DNA of 64,000 bases, from assembly GCA_026874595.1 (NCBI GenBank), contig CM049322.1, positions 22,915,400-22,979,399 of the forward strand, written 5' to 3'. This DNA comes from Sipunculus nudus. Its lineage: Eukaryota > Annelida > Sipuncula > Golfingiida > Sipunculidae. How positions within the stretch are numbered: the first letter of the stretch is position 1; every line of letters begins with the position of its first letter. A program made the position numbers and the translations under genes. Shown in pieces: positions 21,856-34,335 of the stretch. The notes below the pieces were generated by a model. It was not told the origin of the DNA, ran no database searches, and worked only from the letters and a program-made list of their open reading frames with translations.

Positions 21856-22504
21856 TAAAAAAAGGGACCCATGGGTCACGGCGCTCAGCTGATCGTGATT
21901 GGACTATAAATGTTTCTCCACTGTGATACTATATCGAGTCGATAAAGCTTATGAATATCATGTACATGTTGGGCTATTATAAAGGAATGTAATGTAATAT
22001 GTGAGTAAATGATAAATGAAATTACCTGACTGATGGATTAATAGAGACAAATAAAGTGGTTTATTTTTTTATTTATTTAGGAGGGGTTGAAAATTGTGAT
22101 ATATTTGAGCAAATATGAATGCAATGACAGCAGTAATAAGCAGTAGTAGATGATAAGGCTATTTGTTGAAGGATCTAAAGTTTATGGTAGTTTGCAAGCG
22201 TTCAATTTGACAGATATGATGTTATGATTAACTATGCTGATGAAGTGATTTATGAATATGTGACTGTATGACACAATATCTCTTTAGTCTTGACAAGGTA
22301 CATTATTGTGATGCCCACTATGTCTACATATTACACAATATTGACATAATTTCTGGCATGTACATAGGTACCTATGGACCAATAGTTATACAAAATATTA
22401 AAGTATGAATATATCTGATTCATCTTGTTCTTGCTTACTGAGGCTGACTTTGGGATGGGGTTCGGAGAAGGGAAAAGTGAGGGCAGCTCGAAGGTGGATG
22501 TAGA

Positions 22505-23895
22505 AATATTTTATTGTAATGTTTTTCATTTATATAAGAATATGAAAACCAAGAGGAAAAGGGCCCTCCTACTTGGTTATAGTGAAGTTCTAAATATATG
22601 ATTGCAAACTAATACTCTGACAAGACTGTCATGAAGAAAAACAGTAAAAGTTCTGAGATACTGTGTTGCATACGAAAATTTACAGATGGACAGGCAAGTG
22701 GACAGAATGGACTAATGCCTTTATTTCACTTTCATGAGAATAATGCATTTAAGTTTATATATAATCCTTTTTTTTTAAGCAGATCCACTTTTTCCATTAA
22801 GAAGTTTTTATCTGTATCATTTTTTTATTTACAGGTTTATAAATTTTTAATTAAAAAACCTGAAAATATAAGTTAAAATATTAGAATTGTTGCAAAAGTT
22901 GCAATCATTATATATACAGAGTAAAAAACATTGGGTCATATTATGCATACACATATATTTTATTATTTTTAAATCATAAATGTTTTAACTGATTTTAAAA
23001 GAAAATAATGCCACAACATGGCATCTACAAGAATATTCCTTGAATCACTATTAAAAAGTTTTGCATATTGAAGTTTTCAGGACATGCTTAATTTTATTCA
23101 CCAAAATAAAATAAAAGTAAATTTGACAAAATAAAACATCTTTTCAAATAAAGTATACACACTGTTGGTTGAATGAGGGACAAACAATATCATTGTGCTT
23201 ATTACTATCCCAGTTTTGATTAATTACTGGAATTAATAGTCAATTTCACACCTGGTGAAGTTTTTACTCTTCTGAAGTAAGGAATTACTTATCTCATGAA
23301 CAACCAGACTTTCACAGCAATACACCACTTTGTGGACACAATTAAATGTACACTTTAATCATTGTAACCCTGGTGGTTCAATACAAAATCTAAAATGTAG
23401 CATGTCCAAGAATAAAATAAAATACAGAAAAATTATATCATTCATCTAGTTTATGCACCAGCTGGGGGGGGGATGAGTGCAGGGCGAGGGGAAGCCTGCT
23501 AGTAGTGGCCAAGCTGGGCCAAGGTAAGCTGCCTGGGGTGGGTTACATAATGCAAGTGAAGGCTGTACTACTAGGTGGGCTAGATGTAAACAACACTTGA
23601 CATGGTGTGTGAAAACATGAATAAAAGCTATTCATTCCAATCAATTTCTTTTGAAAGTTCAGATTTTAAAAGATTAAATCCTTATGCATATATGCTGGGA
23701 AAATTAAATCAACAGTGCCAAAGTTGGACAAAATTTAAGGTATTGTTTTTTATTTATGCTAATAACTTGAAAAATTTGCAAAATTCAGATCTAATTTTGG
23801 GTAAACAATTGAATTTTGATTAAATAAAGTTATATTCCTGAAAAAAGGTCTCTAGGTTCAGCAATTCTCATGTGAGTAAATATATTTCCTGATTT
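22505..23895 (+). repeat. 1.4-kb direct duplication, copy 2
   Basis: Second copy of 20430-21855, about 2.06 kb downstream. The copies are separated by a segment (21861-22500) that begins with GGGACCCATGGGTCACGG and is seen once here. Confidence 0.75.
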
Positions 23896-25013
23896 TTTTT
23901 TAAAATTGCATTATGTTTTGGCACATAACTTCAAAATAATACTCAATACTGACCTAATTTTTGGTATGTTCATAGAAAATGTATAAAAGAATGTGAATAC
24001 TAAATACGATCAAAAACAGATCAGTGGTTTTGATATTAGGCAGCCTTGAAGTGTAACAATGGCTTTTTTTTATGGAAAACAGAGTTTTTTTCCTTAATAT
24101 CTCGAAGGAACAAAGTCCTAATGACCCAATTTTCGGTATGGTAGAGATTTTGGGGACATCTAAAATTATGTCAACAGCCTGGGGAGCATAGAGATGTGCA
24201 CTGAATGACCTACAGTCATCAAAGTGGACTGCTTGACAATGTAAGGGAATACAACAAGAGCCTCCAAAAAAATTCAATAACTAGCCTAATTTTGCAGCTT
24301 TTATTTTCAAATTTCAGATTTTAACAGATTAAATCCTTATGTATACATGGTGTGAAAATTAAATCCACAGTACTTACAGGAAAAAAACGTGCCATGGCCA
24401 AAGTTGGGCAAAATTTAAGGTACCAATTTTATATTTTTGCAAATATTTAAAAAATTTAACAGATTTTGATCTAATTTTTGGTATACAATTAAATTTTGAT
24501 TAATTAAAGTTGTATTACTGGAAAAAAGTCCCTACCTTTAACACTTTGGGTCTTAAGTGACAAAATATCTTCCTGATTTTTTTACAAAGTGCATTATGTT
24601 TGGGCCAATAACTTTTTTAAATTAAATAATACTGACTTAATATCTAGCATGTACATAGGAACTATATAGGGAAATATTTATGGTAAATATGAAGAAAACC
24701 AGATGAGTGGTTTTGATATTAGGCAGTCCTGAAGTGTGAAAATAGATTTCTAATAAAAAATTGAGGTTTTTCCTTAATTTCTCAAAGGAAGGAAGTCCTA
24801 TTGACCCAATTTTTGGCATGGTAGGAGATTATGGGGACATCTAACTGTATGCTGAAATTCAGATTCATAGGTCCAACGGTGTCGAAACGTGCCAGTCTTA
24901 CGGACGGACATCCAGACGGACAGACAGACAGACCGACAGACAGACGGACGGAGGACAGAGAATGGACCATGACTATAGCTCAGATGACTTATAGTCAGCT
25001 GAGCTAAAAATTG
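23896..25013 (-). repeat. Family C copy with hairpin end
   Basis: The stretch 24350-25013 closely follows 5350-5992. It ends in a GGACAGACAGAC-rich run and TAGCTCAGATGACT-TAT-AGTCAGCTGAGCTA (about 24976-25008). Confidence 0.7.
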
Positions 25014-25390
25014 CATTATATTTGGGCCCATAACTTCAAAATAATACCCAATAATGACCTAATTTTTGGTATGTGCACAGAAAATGTATGGAAGAATATG
25101 AATACTAAATATTATGAAAAACAGATCAGTGGTTTTGATATAAGGCAGCTCTGAAGTGTAACAATGACTTTTTTATGGAAAACGGAGGTTTTTCCTTAAT
25201 ATCTCAAAGGAACGAAGTCCTATTGACCCAATTTTCGGTATTTTAGGAGATTTTGGGGACATCTAATGGTATGCAGAATTTTGGATTCGTAGGTCCAACG
25301 GTTTTAAAATGTGGCCTGTTAACAGACGGACAGATGACGGACAAAGGACCACGACTATAGCTCAGATGACTTATAGTCAGCTGAGCTAAA
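25014..25390 (-). repeat. Second, shorter family C end
   Basis: A partial unit repeats 24600-25013 and ends in another microsatellite plus hairpin (about 25357-25390), so two hairpin-ended copies lie head to tail. Confidence 0.7.
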
Positions 25391-25903
25391 AACACTGATC
25401 TTTTGGGTATCTGTGACGTAACACCAGGAAACACCCACTTAACCTCCAATTTGAAGCCAAAACGTAACACCAATAAACAAATGATCATCTGATGATTATA
25501 TCTCTGTAATATTGTGTCATAAATTTATTACATGATAATGATAAAAAGAGTGTTTCGTGCAGTGGCTGGTTCATCGGCGGACACTGCAGCCATTTATGCT
25601 GTCACCTAGTGGCGCAAGTCGCAATCAAGCAGAACACTTGTCAGTTGTACAAAACACTATTGCTTTCTTTTATTTTACAGAATAATCGCACAATTCTGCA
25701 TTGACATATGCAACAGATGATAATTTATTCACCAATTTTAGTGTTTTGCTTCAAATTCAAATTTAAAAGGGTGTTTTATCTCACGTACCCAAATTTTGTG
25801 TGTTTAGGTAGACCCATCCAGTTCTATATATAGTATAGTATAGTTGTGCCCTTTTAGTATCAGGCATACAGCCCCCCTGATTGGCCAGATTAGGGGTAGC
25901 ACA
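25391..25903. other. Spacer, nothing recognised
   Basis: Intergenic sequence before the hAT MITE; no gene supported. Confidence 0.4.
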
Positions 25904-25911
25904 GTGGCCTG

Positions 25912-26337
25912 TAGGGCTGAAAGGAGTACTCAAGTACTCGAGTCCGGGTATCTCTTACCGAGTACTTGAGTCCAAAATTCAGACTCGAGTATACTTGTGT
26001 ATGTACATGCATATATGAATATTACTCCAAATTAACTGGCAGTCTTGGCCTATTTATTCATTATCGAAGTAATAATCATACTGTACAGTTTATTTCGAAG
26101 AGACTTACATTTATTAGTTATATGCTTTCGAATAAATGGATTTTTCCTCTTTGTTTAATTTTAGTATCTGTATCGTTTGTATAAAGTCAAGCCGTCACGA
26201 AGTCAAATTAAGTATGTTTTGATAAACAGATGTCCGTTTAACTTTACAGCATTGCCATGGTAACGAGTACTCGAGTCCGGGTCGGGTAATGCCTATCGGG
26301 TACTCGAGTCCAACATTATGTACCCTTTTCAGCCCTA
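25912..26337. mobile_element. Non-autonomous hAT transposon (MITE)
   Basis: The 426-bp element starts TAGGGCTGAAAGG and ends CAGCCCTA as an inverted repeat. It is flanked by perfect 8-bp duplications GTGGCCTG (25904-25911 and 26338-26345). An 8-bp duplication and a YAGGGCTG end are diagnostic of hAT. Sub-terminal copies of ACTCGAGTCC lie near both ends and could be transposase-binding sites. There is no transposase inside. Confidence 0.88.
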
Positions 26338-26653
26338 GTGGCCTGTACCTGTAAATCCCAGTGTCCTGTACAAATGTACGCCTACAGGACAGGGTAGCAC
26401 TTTGGGTTATGTTGGAATGTTCGGGCTCATATATGCGAGGTGAGCTAAACTTGAAAAGAAGAAAATAAGATTGAGAAGATGAATCATTTATATATTCACA
26501 TTGAAAATGAAGACAGAATTCTGAACACGCTGCAATGTTGTTAACGCCCATGATAAAATAACACTTACAGTGTAACAGGAATGAGAACGTCTGTAGACCC
26601 ACATAGATACCTCGGTCACCAACAGGCCACTGTGTCAAATGGATGAGGGCGGC

Positions 26654-27357
26654 GGGAGGGTATAATTCGCTGATCAGCGCGCTGATCAGCGGTCTGCAGT
26701 ATAAAACGCTGATCAGCGCGCTGATCAGCGACCTTTCAATTAAAGCATTAATTTCAGGCAAATTAGCTCCCATAAAGCAACCTTCGACTATTTTGTGATT
26801 AAATATGATTAAAGGCACCTAATCTATCAGTATTACGTATTGTCAAACATATGCATATATTTTATTTTGTTAATTATTATACATGTAACGTAACCTACCT
26901 ACCAGTGACTATTTCGCTGATCAGCAGCGCTGATCATCGACCTTTCAATCCAAGCATTAATTTCAGGAAAATTAGCCCCAATATAACAATCTCCGACTAT
27001 TATGTGATTAAGTGTGATCTGAAGACACAAGTTCTATAAGTATTTCGTATTTACAAACACACGAATACATTTTTAATGTATTACTTATTATGCATGAAAC
27101 CTTTCTACCACCTACTATTACGCTGATCAGCAAACTGCCCAATCGCTTGACGCTGATAAAGTGCTCATCGGCAACGATTTACGTATTTCTTGACTAAGAT
27201 ACCTGTCATAGTAATTCTCTATAATGGTAACATAGAGGACTCCCAGTTGTTTTACTTATTTCCTGTGAAAACGGAATGATTGCCAATACATCGTGCCACA
27301 TACAATTTACAAATATCCGTTCCCCACCGACCACTCGGAGATATTAGCTGACAGTAG
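26654..27357 (+). repeat. Left inverted arm of the foldback element
   Basis: It contains two pairs of CGCTGATCAGCG near the tip (26668-26730), a variant pair near 26913 and a single variant near 27120, arranged in sub-repeats of about 200-250 bp sharing AGCATTAATTTCAGG. The inner end is the CACTCGGAGATATTAGCTGA block. About 150 bp (around 27150-27300) is absent from the right arm. Confidence 0.85.
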
Positions 27358-28803
27358 GGGGCGCTTCAGTAATTTGTTGGTAGGTGTTCACCGGCCAGGT
27401 GATAGAAAAAGCTGAGATATATACTTAATTAGTTTGAATGTATTTAAAAATTTGAATTTATTTACAATATCATGCACTTATATTTAAGTGAAAATGCCAC
27501 TAATGAACCCACAGCAATATATTGTCGACTGTGGATTTTTTTTTGCAATCGCTAATATGTTTAATTTTGTTTCAATTAATAAATTTGAGAGTAGGCCTAT
27601 AAGAACATGTAAAACAACATGTATTTTTATCAGACAAAAGTGAGAGCGCATTTTACTTAATTGTTAAGATGTAGACATATTTAATCCATTTCCAATAAGA
27701 AACCGTAATAGGATTTACAATTAAATGAAAGGGTCTTTCTAAGAAAAACTATAGGTTTCAACAGGTACAGCATCTGTAAAATAACATCTTAATATTTATT
27801 TTATAGAGTCTAAGTTATAGTTTTGGATAATTTAATGCATAAGTGTATTATCAATTTCAACACCGTTTCAGACTTAAAGCAATGGTAGGAAATTATATTT
27901 ATGAAAGATTGAGCTGGAGACTAGTATTTTCATGCGAATTTCACGGTCCCACATAATTAATTGAGAAAAAAATAAGAAGGGTACACTTGTGCAATGTACT
28001 TTATAATAAAAAAATATATTTTAACCTTGGAAATTGCGTATTTTTAATTGTATGTGTTACGTTTATATCCAGAAACAAAATACAACTGCAAACCACAGAA
28101 GGTATAATGCAATAAATGGAAGGAAAATATAGCAATCTTTCTCGGTCAATAAAACTGTTGGTGATAAAAATATTTTCTAATATGTCTCTAAGTCATTTTT
28201 TTCTTCTTAAATAAATGAATATTTTCAATATATAACGGTGTTGAAGAAGGAAAACGGTGTTGAATTAATATAAATGAAATCATTGGCAAAATTATTACTT
28301 AAAGCATGCAGACTTTTTTATAATAAATATTTTAAAAGTTCAATATTTAAAAGTACATATCACATTGATCCCTATAAAATCGATGAAATTCTGAAAAACA
28401 GTGCCAGTTTGTAGAATTTAGATGTTACATCTATCCTTTTTTTTTTTTGTTTCAACATCGTTCATCTACATTCAGTTCCGTTTAAAGTTAAAAATAACAG
28501 TGATGATTTACAATGGTTTTGAAAACAAGATATGATATTCATTAAAAAAGATTAATTACTCCTACAACCTTTCTGGTACTCAGTAAATTCATGTGTTGAT
28601 AGCGTGAGCTGTAACCCAAAACAATGAAAAGCATTCCTACTTCAATCATTTTGAAGTAATATATAAGTAACGGTGTTAGAGCAATAAATATACGGACATT
28701 TTTACACAATTATGGAAACTTCCTGTTGTAAATGAAAAAAATACATTCCGATAATGATGGTTTTATGGAGTCATTTTGTGACGTTATTTCAACTTTTATA
28801 TAT

Positions 28804-28862
<59 letters not shown>

Positions 28863-29627
28863 GGATTTAAACAGGAGTAAGTCTAGCAACATCGTGTCAT
28901 GGCGATCAAATCGTCTATATGACGGTGTTGAAAAAAAAGGTTCTGGCGACCCACATTTTAAACGCAAAAGAGTGGGAATATAAGAGAGATGTAAAGAAAC
29001 TTGTGGAAGTTTTTAAGGAACGATTATATTAAACATGAAGAGTGAAAAAATCCTCGGGCTTTATACGTACCATTCTTAATAAAAAATAAGAGGATATCAG
29101 TCTTTTATTATGGCAAGGGACAGGTAATTTTTAATTACCTTTTTAACCATAAAGTATAAATTTTAAGCATATAAGGTATTAATTCGCTAAATAAATAAGC
29201 GCAAATTAGGCAGAAAATATGGTACTGAAATTCAATCCCGAAAGCAAAAAGACAGATTATATATATATATAATTTAAAATTATATATATAATATATGGAG
29301 TTGGCACTGGTAATCAAGTTTGCCATTTGTTGCTTAAAACTTAATTTTGAATTTATTATAATCGTCTTTCTCCTTTTATTGTTTCAATTTGTATTGGCAT
29401 TTCACAGAATGCTTTTTTTGTAAGTCATGCGTGTGCTTTTTTTATACTGCAATATATTTTCTGTGATACTTTTAATAAAAACTTCGCTCATTCTATTTGA
29501 GACACTGATGAGTGGCTTGTGAAATGGTCTGTCAGTTTTCATTTGTGCGAAAAAAATTTACTATTCTTATGGGGAAAACTGAATAAATGCACTGGCTCTT
29601 GGGGAAAGTAGTATAGTGCAGCGCACT

Positions 29628-30185
29628 ATACTGTCAGCTAATATCTCCGAGTGGTCGGTGGGGAACGGATATTTGTACTTTATCATCCTCAAGTGATTGC
29701 GCAGTTTGCTGATCAGCGAAATAATAGGTGGTAGCAAGGTTTCATGCATAATAAGTGATACATTAAAAATGTATTCGTATGTTTGTAAATACGAAATACT
29801 TATAGAGCATGTGTCTTCAGATCACACTTAATCACATAATAGTCGGACATTGTTATATTGGGGCTAATTTTCCTGAAATTAATGCTTGGATTAAAAGGTC
29901 GATGATCAGCGCTGCTGATCAGCGAAATAGTCACTGGCAGGTAGGTTGTGTTTCATGTATAATAATTAACACAATAAAAATAGATGCATATGTTTGATAA
30001 TACGAAATATTGATTGAAAGGTGTTTTTAATCATATTTAATCACAAACTAGTCGAATGTTGCTTTATGGGGGCTAATTTGCCTGAAATTAATGCTTTAAA
30101 TGAAAGGTCGCTGATCAGCGCGCTGATCAGCGTTTTATACTGCAGACCGCTGATCAGCGCGCTGATCAGCGAATTATACCCTCCC
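29628..30185 (-). repeat. Right inverted arm of the foldback element
   Basis: Reverse-complement of the left arm from the TCAGCTAATATCTCCGAGTG block (about 29633) outward to CCCTCCC at 30185, with the same order of palindrome pairs. Confidence 0.85.
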
Positions 30186-30194
30186 GAGGGCGGC

Positions 30195-30450
30195 CGAGTG
30201 CTGAAGTGTTTACACGAGCGATATTTGCAGGATACACGTTACGGTGTCGCACTATTATTTATACCTGATACATTTTCCCAAGAAAATTGCAGTCATCGAG
30301 AAATATGCACAATATTCACACATACATTTGTCAGTAGGGTGGAAATACATACCTGGACATAGAAAATAGGAGTAATTCAAATTTTAGGCGATCCTTGGAG
30401 CAGAGTTTTATTTCTTGTTTATACGTTGGGAGAAGGAATTTGGATTTTAT
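30195..30450. other. Spacer between foldback element and MITE
   Basis: No gene or repeat recognised. Confidence 0.4.
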
Positions 30451-30794
30451 AAGGGCAAAAAAAATTAAAGGTTTTTATGGTTCTCAGGCACCGCCCGCAT
30501 CAATTTTAAACCCCCGCTTCAAAACTTTATATTTTGATTATCAATATAAATATTCCAATTATGAGCTGCTGCCGCTCCGAAATTTCTTTCAAGAAGATAA
30601 AACCATACAATTCCCTTTGTTTTGTAGTGCTTTTACTTATTTAGCAAAATAAAACTGTTATTTTCTTGCTTTACCCTTATCATTTGACATTTTTATCGAA
30701 ACATACCAAAAAATTTAAAATAAAAAAAACGCCCGCCCGCATTGATTTCTGAAAAAAGTGCCTGAGAACCATACCTTTTTTTAATTTTGGCCTT
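30451..30794. mobile_element. MITE with about 40-bp inverted ends
   Basis: The left end reads AAGGG-CAAAAAAAATTAAAGG and then GGTTCTCAGGCAC. The right end is its inverse (GTGCCTGAGAACC ... TTTTGGCCTT). GC-rich CCGCCCGCAT / GCCCGCATTGAT words lie just inside both ends. No coding capacity. I could not fix a target duplication. A half copy is at 6003-6160. Confidence 0.7.
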
Positions 30795-30909
30795 AAAGGT
30801 GCCTAATCAATAATTCCCTATAAAGCATGTTGAATTGAAACGGAAAATAGCCTCTTCTCTTTTTAATAAACTGGTACCTTCCAAAATATTGCCTTTAAAC
30901 CGTTTGCTT

Positions 30910-31110
30910 ACTCCTGTACACGAGAGAGAGAAAACAGTGGACCGGGCGCGATCACAGGCGTCAACATAAACACTCGCCTGAGTCACAACATCTGTCAATC
31001 AGGAGATGACCTGACTGACTTGGTCCCAAAGCCGTAATTACATGTTCCCACTGGCTGAAACATCACATTTTGCGGTGACCCAGGCCTGGGACCCGATAGT
31101 GACAACTTAT
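30910..31110 (+). repeat. Dispersed repeat, copy 1 (inverted partner at 38690-38900)
   Basis: It shares CACAACATCTGTCAATCA, CTGACTGACTTGG, CATGTTCC and GAAACATC in the same order with the reverse complement of 38690-38900. The type is unknown. Confidence 0.6.
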
Positions 31111-34100
31111 GCTACCCATTGTAAGATTTGGCATGATAAGCTGTATATTAAAATTCTTGTAATTTCCAATCACACTAAATGAGTCCAAAAGGCTTCTCTC
31201 TCTCTCTCTCAATTACAGCTTTGTTCAAAATTGTTATTTTAGGCCAGATGGGAAACTCCTCAACATTATACCGCGTGAATGTTTACCACTGTGTCCGGTA
31301 CTAATTGCATTATCTCCGGAACATGGTCAACTGGTATCACACACCTCTCTAATTGCCTGCAGACCGTACGTTGACCTGGTCAGAATTAACGCTAACTGGG
31401 TGCACGAAATGTACGTTCTGTCGGTCATGGGGCATCAGGGGGGTGTTCGGGAGAGAACAAAAAGCCCAGAGGTGATTACATTGGGGGGGGGACTTATTTT
31501 TGCAACTCTGCACCTATATTTAGTTTAAATATATGTATAGCCTACTGAAGAATGAAATGGTTACCTAAGTTGCCGATTTCACGTATTTTGTGGCTGAGTG
31601 CCCCAAATGCAACAAACTTGTGTGAGCGAGAGTGTGATTGGCTACAGTAACAGAACTTTACACCGTGTCATATCCGCTGAGGCCCCTGGACCTATGTGAA
31701 AGTCTGTTGGTTCTACATTGAATTGACATTCGGCCAATGGACCGTAATGTCCATCCAGCAGAGGTATACCAGAGGACATGAAGGTCCATTTATGGACTAG
31801 TTTGGACTACTCTTTGTTTTGGATTCGTCATGCTCCTGATTAATTCCCTTTAAATAATCTCTGATTGTGATCATGATTTATTATGGTTACTTTATAGCGA
31901 ACTAGAAGTGAACTAATGTATTTTATAATCGTATGCAATCAAAATCTTAATATATTAAACCATCATGATAGTCCTAGAAACAAAAAACTTATTTTATTGC
32001 TTTAAAGAAGGCCAAATGATCCCTATAACATAACAACCGCGTTACCTCCCTTCCACTTACGCTCCCGATGCAGCGGAAATCTTCCGCTTCTAAAGAAGCA
32101 ACTGATTTTCACGCTGCCAGCTTTGACCGTTTATGATATATTTAGACACCAGATGGCGGTTCGTTGTCCGCTGAAAAAAAAACGTGCGTATGATGTGACA
32201 AGCAGCCAACCAGATTTTTTTTTTTTTTTTTTTGTTAACATGGGCGTATGTACAGCTAGTAGATAAACAAGTTTATACATTCATTACAGACGCATTATAA
32301 GAATTTTTTCTTAACAGGAACAACCTACAGTTTATTAATGTGTACGCTAGAAATCATACATCTGCTACATAAAGGGTAATGGCTTTTATAGTACATGGTG
32401 GTTATATAAACAGTGATAATATTTGTATAGCATATTCGTAATAGCATAGTTATAACATTATTCTGAGTAATTTAATAGTAATAGGGTATTTTAAATATAA
32501 TCAATGTCTGTAATTTGATAGTAATTGGGTATTTTAAATAGAATCCATGTCTGCACCTAGTATAATTATTATTAAATACCATTTCTGTCTGGTCTCTCAC
32601 TTTAATATTCAGTCCTTTGTCACTCATAGCTTTAAATTTTGCAAGTATTACATTTTCTCTTAGTCAATGATACAATATGTTTAGTTCTTAATTTTTTACA
32701 TAAAGTTTTACATAAAAGTTTGTTAAATAAAATTGTGAATGAAAATTTGTTTTCTCCATTGGTAACTTGCCAAACACATAATGTACTTCTTGAGATTCAT
32801 TAGATAGATTCAGAAAAATACCCTCAGACTCATATACTGTCTGCATCATAAAAAAAAAACCTTACCACTCATCATCATCTCGAGGACTTAGATGTACTTG
32901 TATTCACTCGGGAACGGGAGGGGCTTGCACCTGCATATGGACATCGTTGACTGATCTCTCGCTAGGTGGCGACACCTCTTTAGTCGCCTAGCATCATTTG
33001 TGTTCGGACTTGGCCCGGCGGGAAGCACCTTCGAATTGGACAAATACATTAATTGAGTATTAGATGAACGCGTGGAAGACGCGATAGATCCCTTATTTAT
33101 TTGCACTACCAGTTACAAATCGACATAGAAGAGGGTATTACTACTGGTATTTGCCTGAGAATTCTCCCGACAGCCTCAGATGTAAAATTGGAATTCTTCA
33201 AGTGCTTGTGGTGATTAATACTATTATTGCAAAGACAAGAAATTTTCCCTCTATGGAATGCAAGCCCCCACAATGTGTTAGCATTCACTTAATCTATATT
33301 CCAGGGTTCATTCTTGCATAAAAACGTACGAAAACACCCACGATAGATCGGCCTTCGATAATTGCATATGATAATTATCTGTATACATGTACTTGTAAAA
33401 ACTCTAACACAGACAACAATCTTTAGTTACGTCACATAAATAAATCATAATGACAGCGGGCGTAGGCCTATATTTGAATGGAGGCGCGCTAACGAATTCA
33501 TGCCCATTTCCATATAATGAAATTTTATACACCAGTTTTCAACAGAAGTTTCATTGCGGTTCTGCATTTTTCGTCTTGAAACAATCTTCTTCACATGATG
33601 TTTAATAATATACATGCATCATGTATATATCATATATAATAGGTTTGCATCATTCTATAGACTCGGCTATTTTATTTTCGTATATACGCATGTCTGATGT
33701 ATATGATGTGTGCAATATGTAGGCGGATACTTGACCGGTCCATACATATACAAAATATGACAACATGACACGTTCCAAGGGGCCGTGCCTGCCTATATTG
33801 TCAAACATGATGTCTGAGGCATTCATGAATGTAGCTATCAACAACACACAATGACGGCCACTGGAGCGTGGCAGCAGCGTGGCTCTTCTTTCCGTGTTGG
33901 TCGGCAGCGTTTTGCGTGTGCAGTGATTTAGGGTATACAACGCCCTGTGTTCACTCACTTGCTTCGGTGGTTTTTCTCGGACAAAAAAACATTCACTGAT
34001 TCGGCTCAGTTTTCGCAGGGTGTAATTATATTCCATAATATCAGCGGTCTAAAGTAGCCGAGCATACTTTAATACTCCTGGAGAACTGCCGAAGGTTGTG

Positions 34101-34224
34101 GTGTAATTCTCTCAGAGAACCGAATCGACCTCTCAGACAGAGGGTTCGCACAATAGACAACTTTGGCACGGTGTACAGCCCTTTACCGTGTAGACATACC
34201 GTACACAGGAACTATACAAGCAAC
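31111..34224. other. Upstream flank of the FERM gene
   Basis: Mixed intergenic sequence with a (CT)n tract near 31194, a T run near 32214, and scattered GC-richer patches (32050-32170, 32890-33030, 33860-34000). A minus-strand open stretch of 128 codons (34036-33650) overlaps the probable promoter but has no recognisable domain. The promoter is probably just upstream of 34225; I see no firm core element. Confidence 0.4.
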
Positions 34225-34272
34225 ATGGGCGACGGGAAAGGTGCAGACAGAGACAGCGCGAGGTGTACCTGA
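34225..34272 (+). other. Possible upstream ORF of the FERM gene
   Basis: ATG in a good context (AGCAACATGG) opens a 15-codon frame (MGDGKGADRDSARCT) ending in TGA, 63 bp before the main start. If this region is in the mRNA, it could lower initiation at the main start. Confidence 0.35.
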
Positions 34273-34335
34273 AGACTGTCATCAAACCATAACGGATTTA
34301 ATATAACCCTCGGATTACCGGTACGCATCATCAGC

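Larger units (their letters stand above)
26654..30185. mobile_element. Foldback-type DNA transposon with long inverted arms
   Basis: The 3532-bp element has ends GGGAGGGTATAATTCGC and its reverse complement. It is flanked by a perfect 9-bp duplication GAGGGCGGC (26645-26653 and 30186-30194). The arms are about 704 bp (left) and 558 bp (right) and carry repeated CGCTGATCAGCG palindromes. The middle (27358-29627) is AT-rich, has a (TA)n tract at 28806-28859, and no open frame over about 83 codons. Nine-bp duplications and long inverted ends fit Mutator-like or foldback elements; the superfamily is not settled. It is non-autonomous. Confidence 0.88.

Noticed and set aside
26195-26818. 207-codon minus-strand frame
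   Set aside because: It crosses the hAT MITE end, spacer and foldback tip; the repeated LISALIS is a translation of the CGCTGATCAGCG palindromes.
33650-34036. 128-codon minus-strand frame upstream of the FERM gene
   Set aside because: No recognisable domain, no splice partner, and it sits on the probable promoter.
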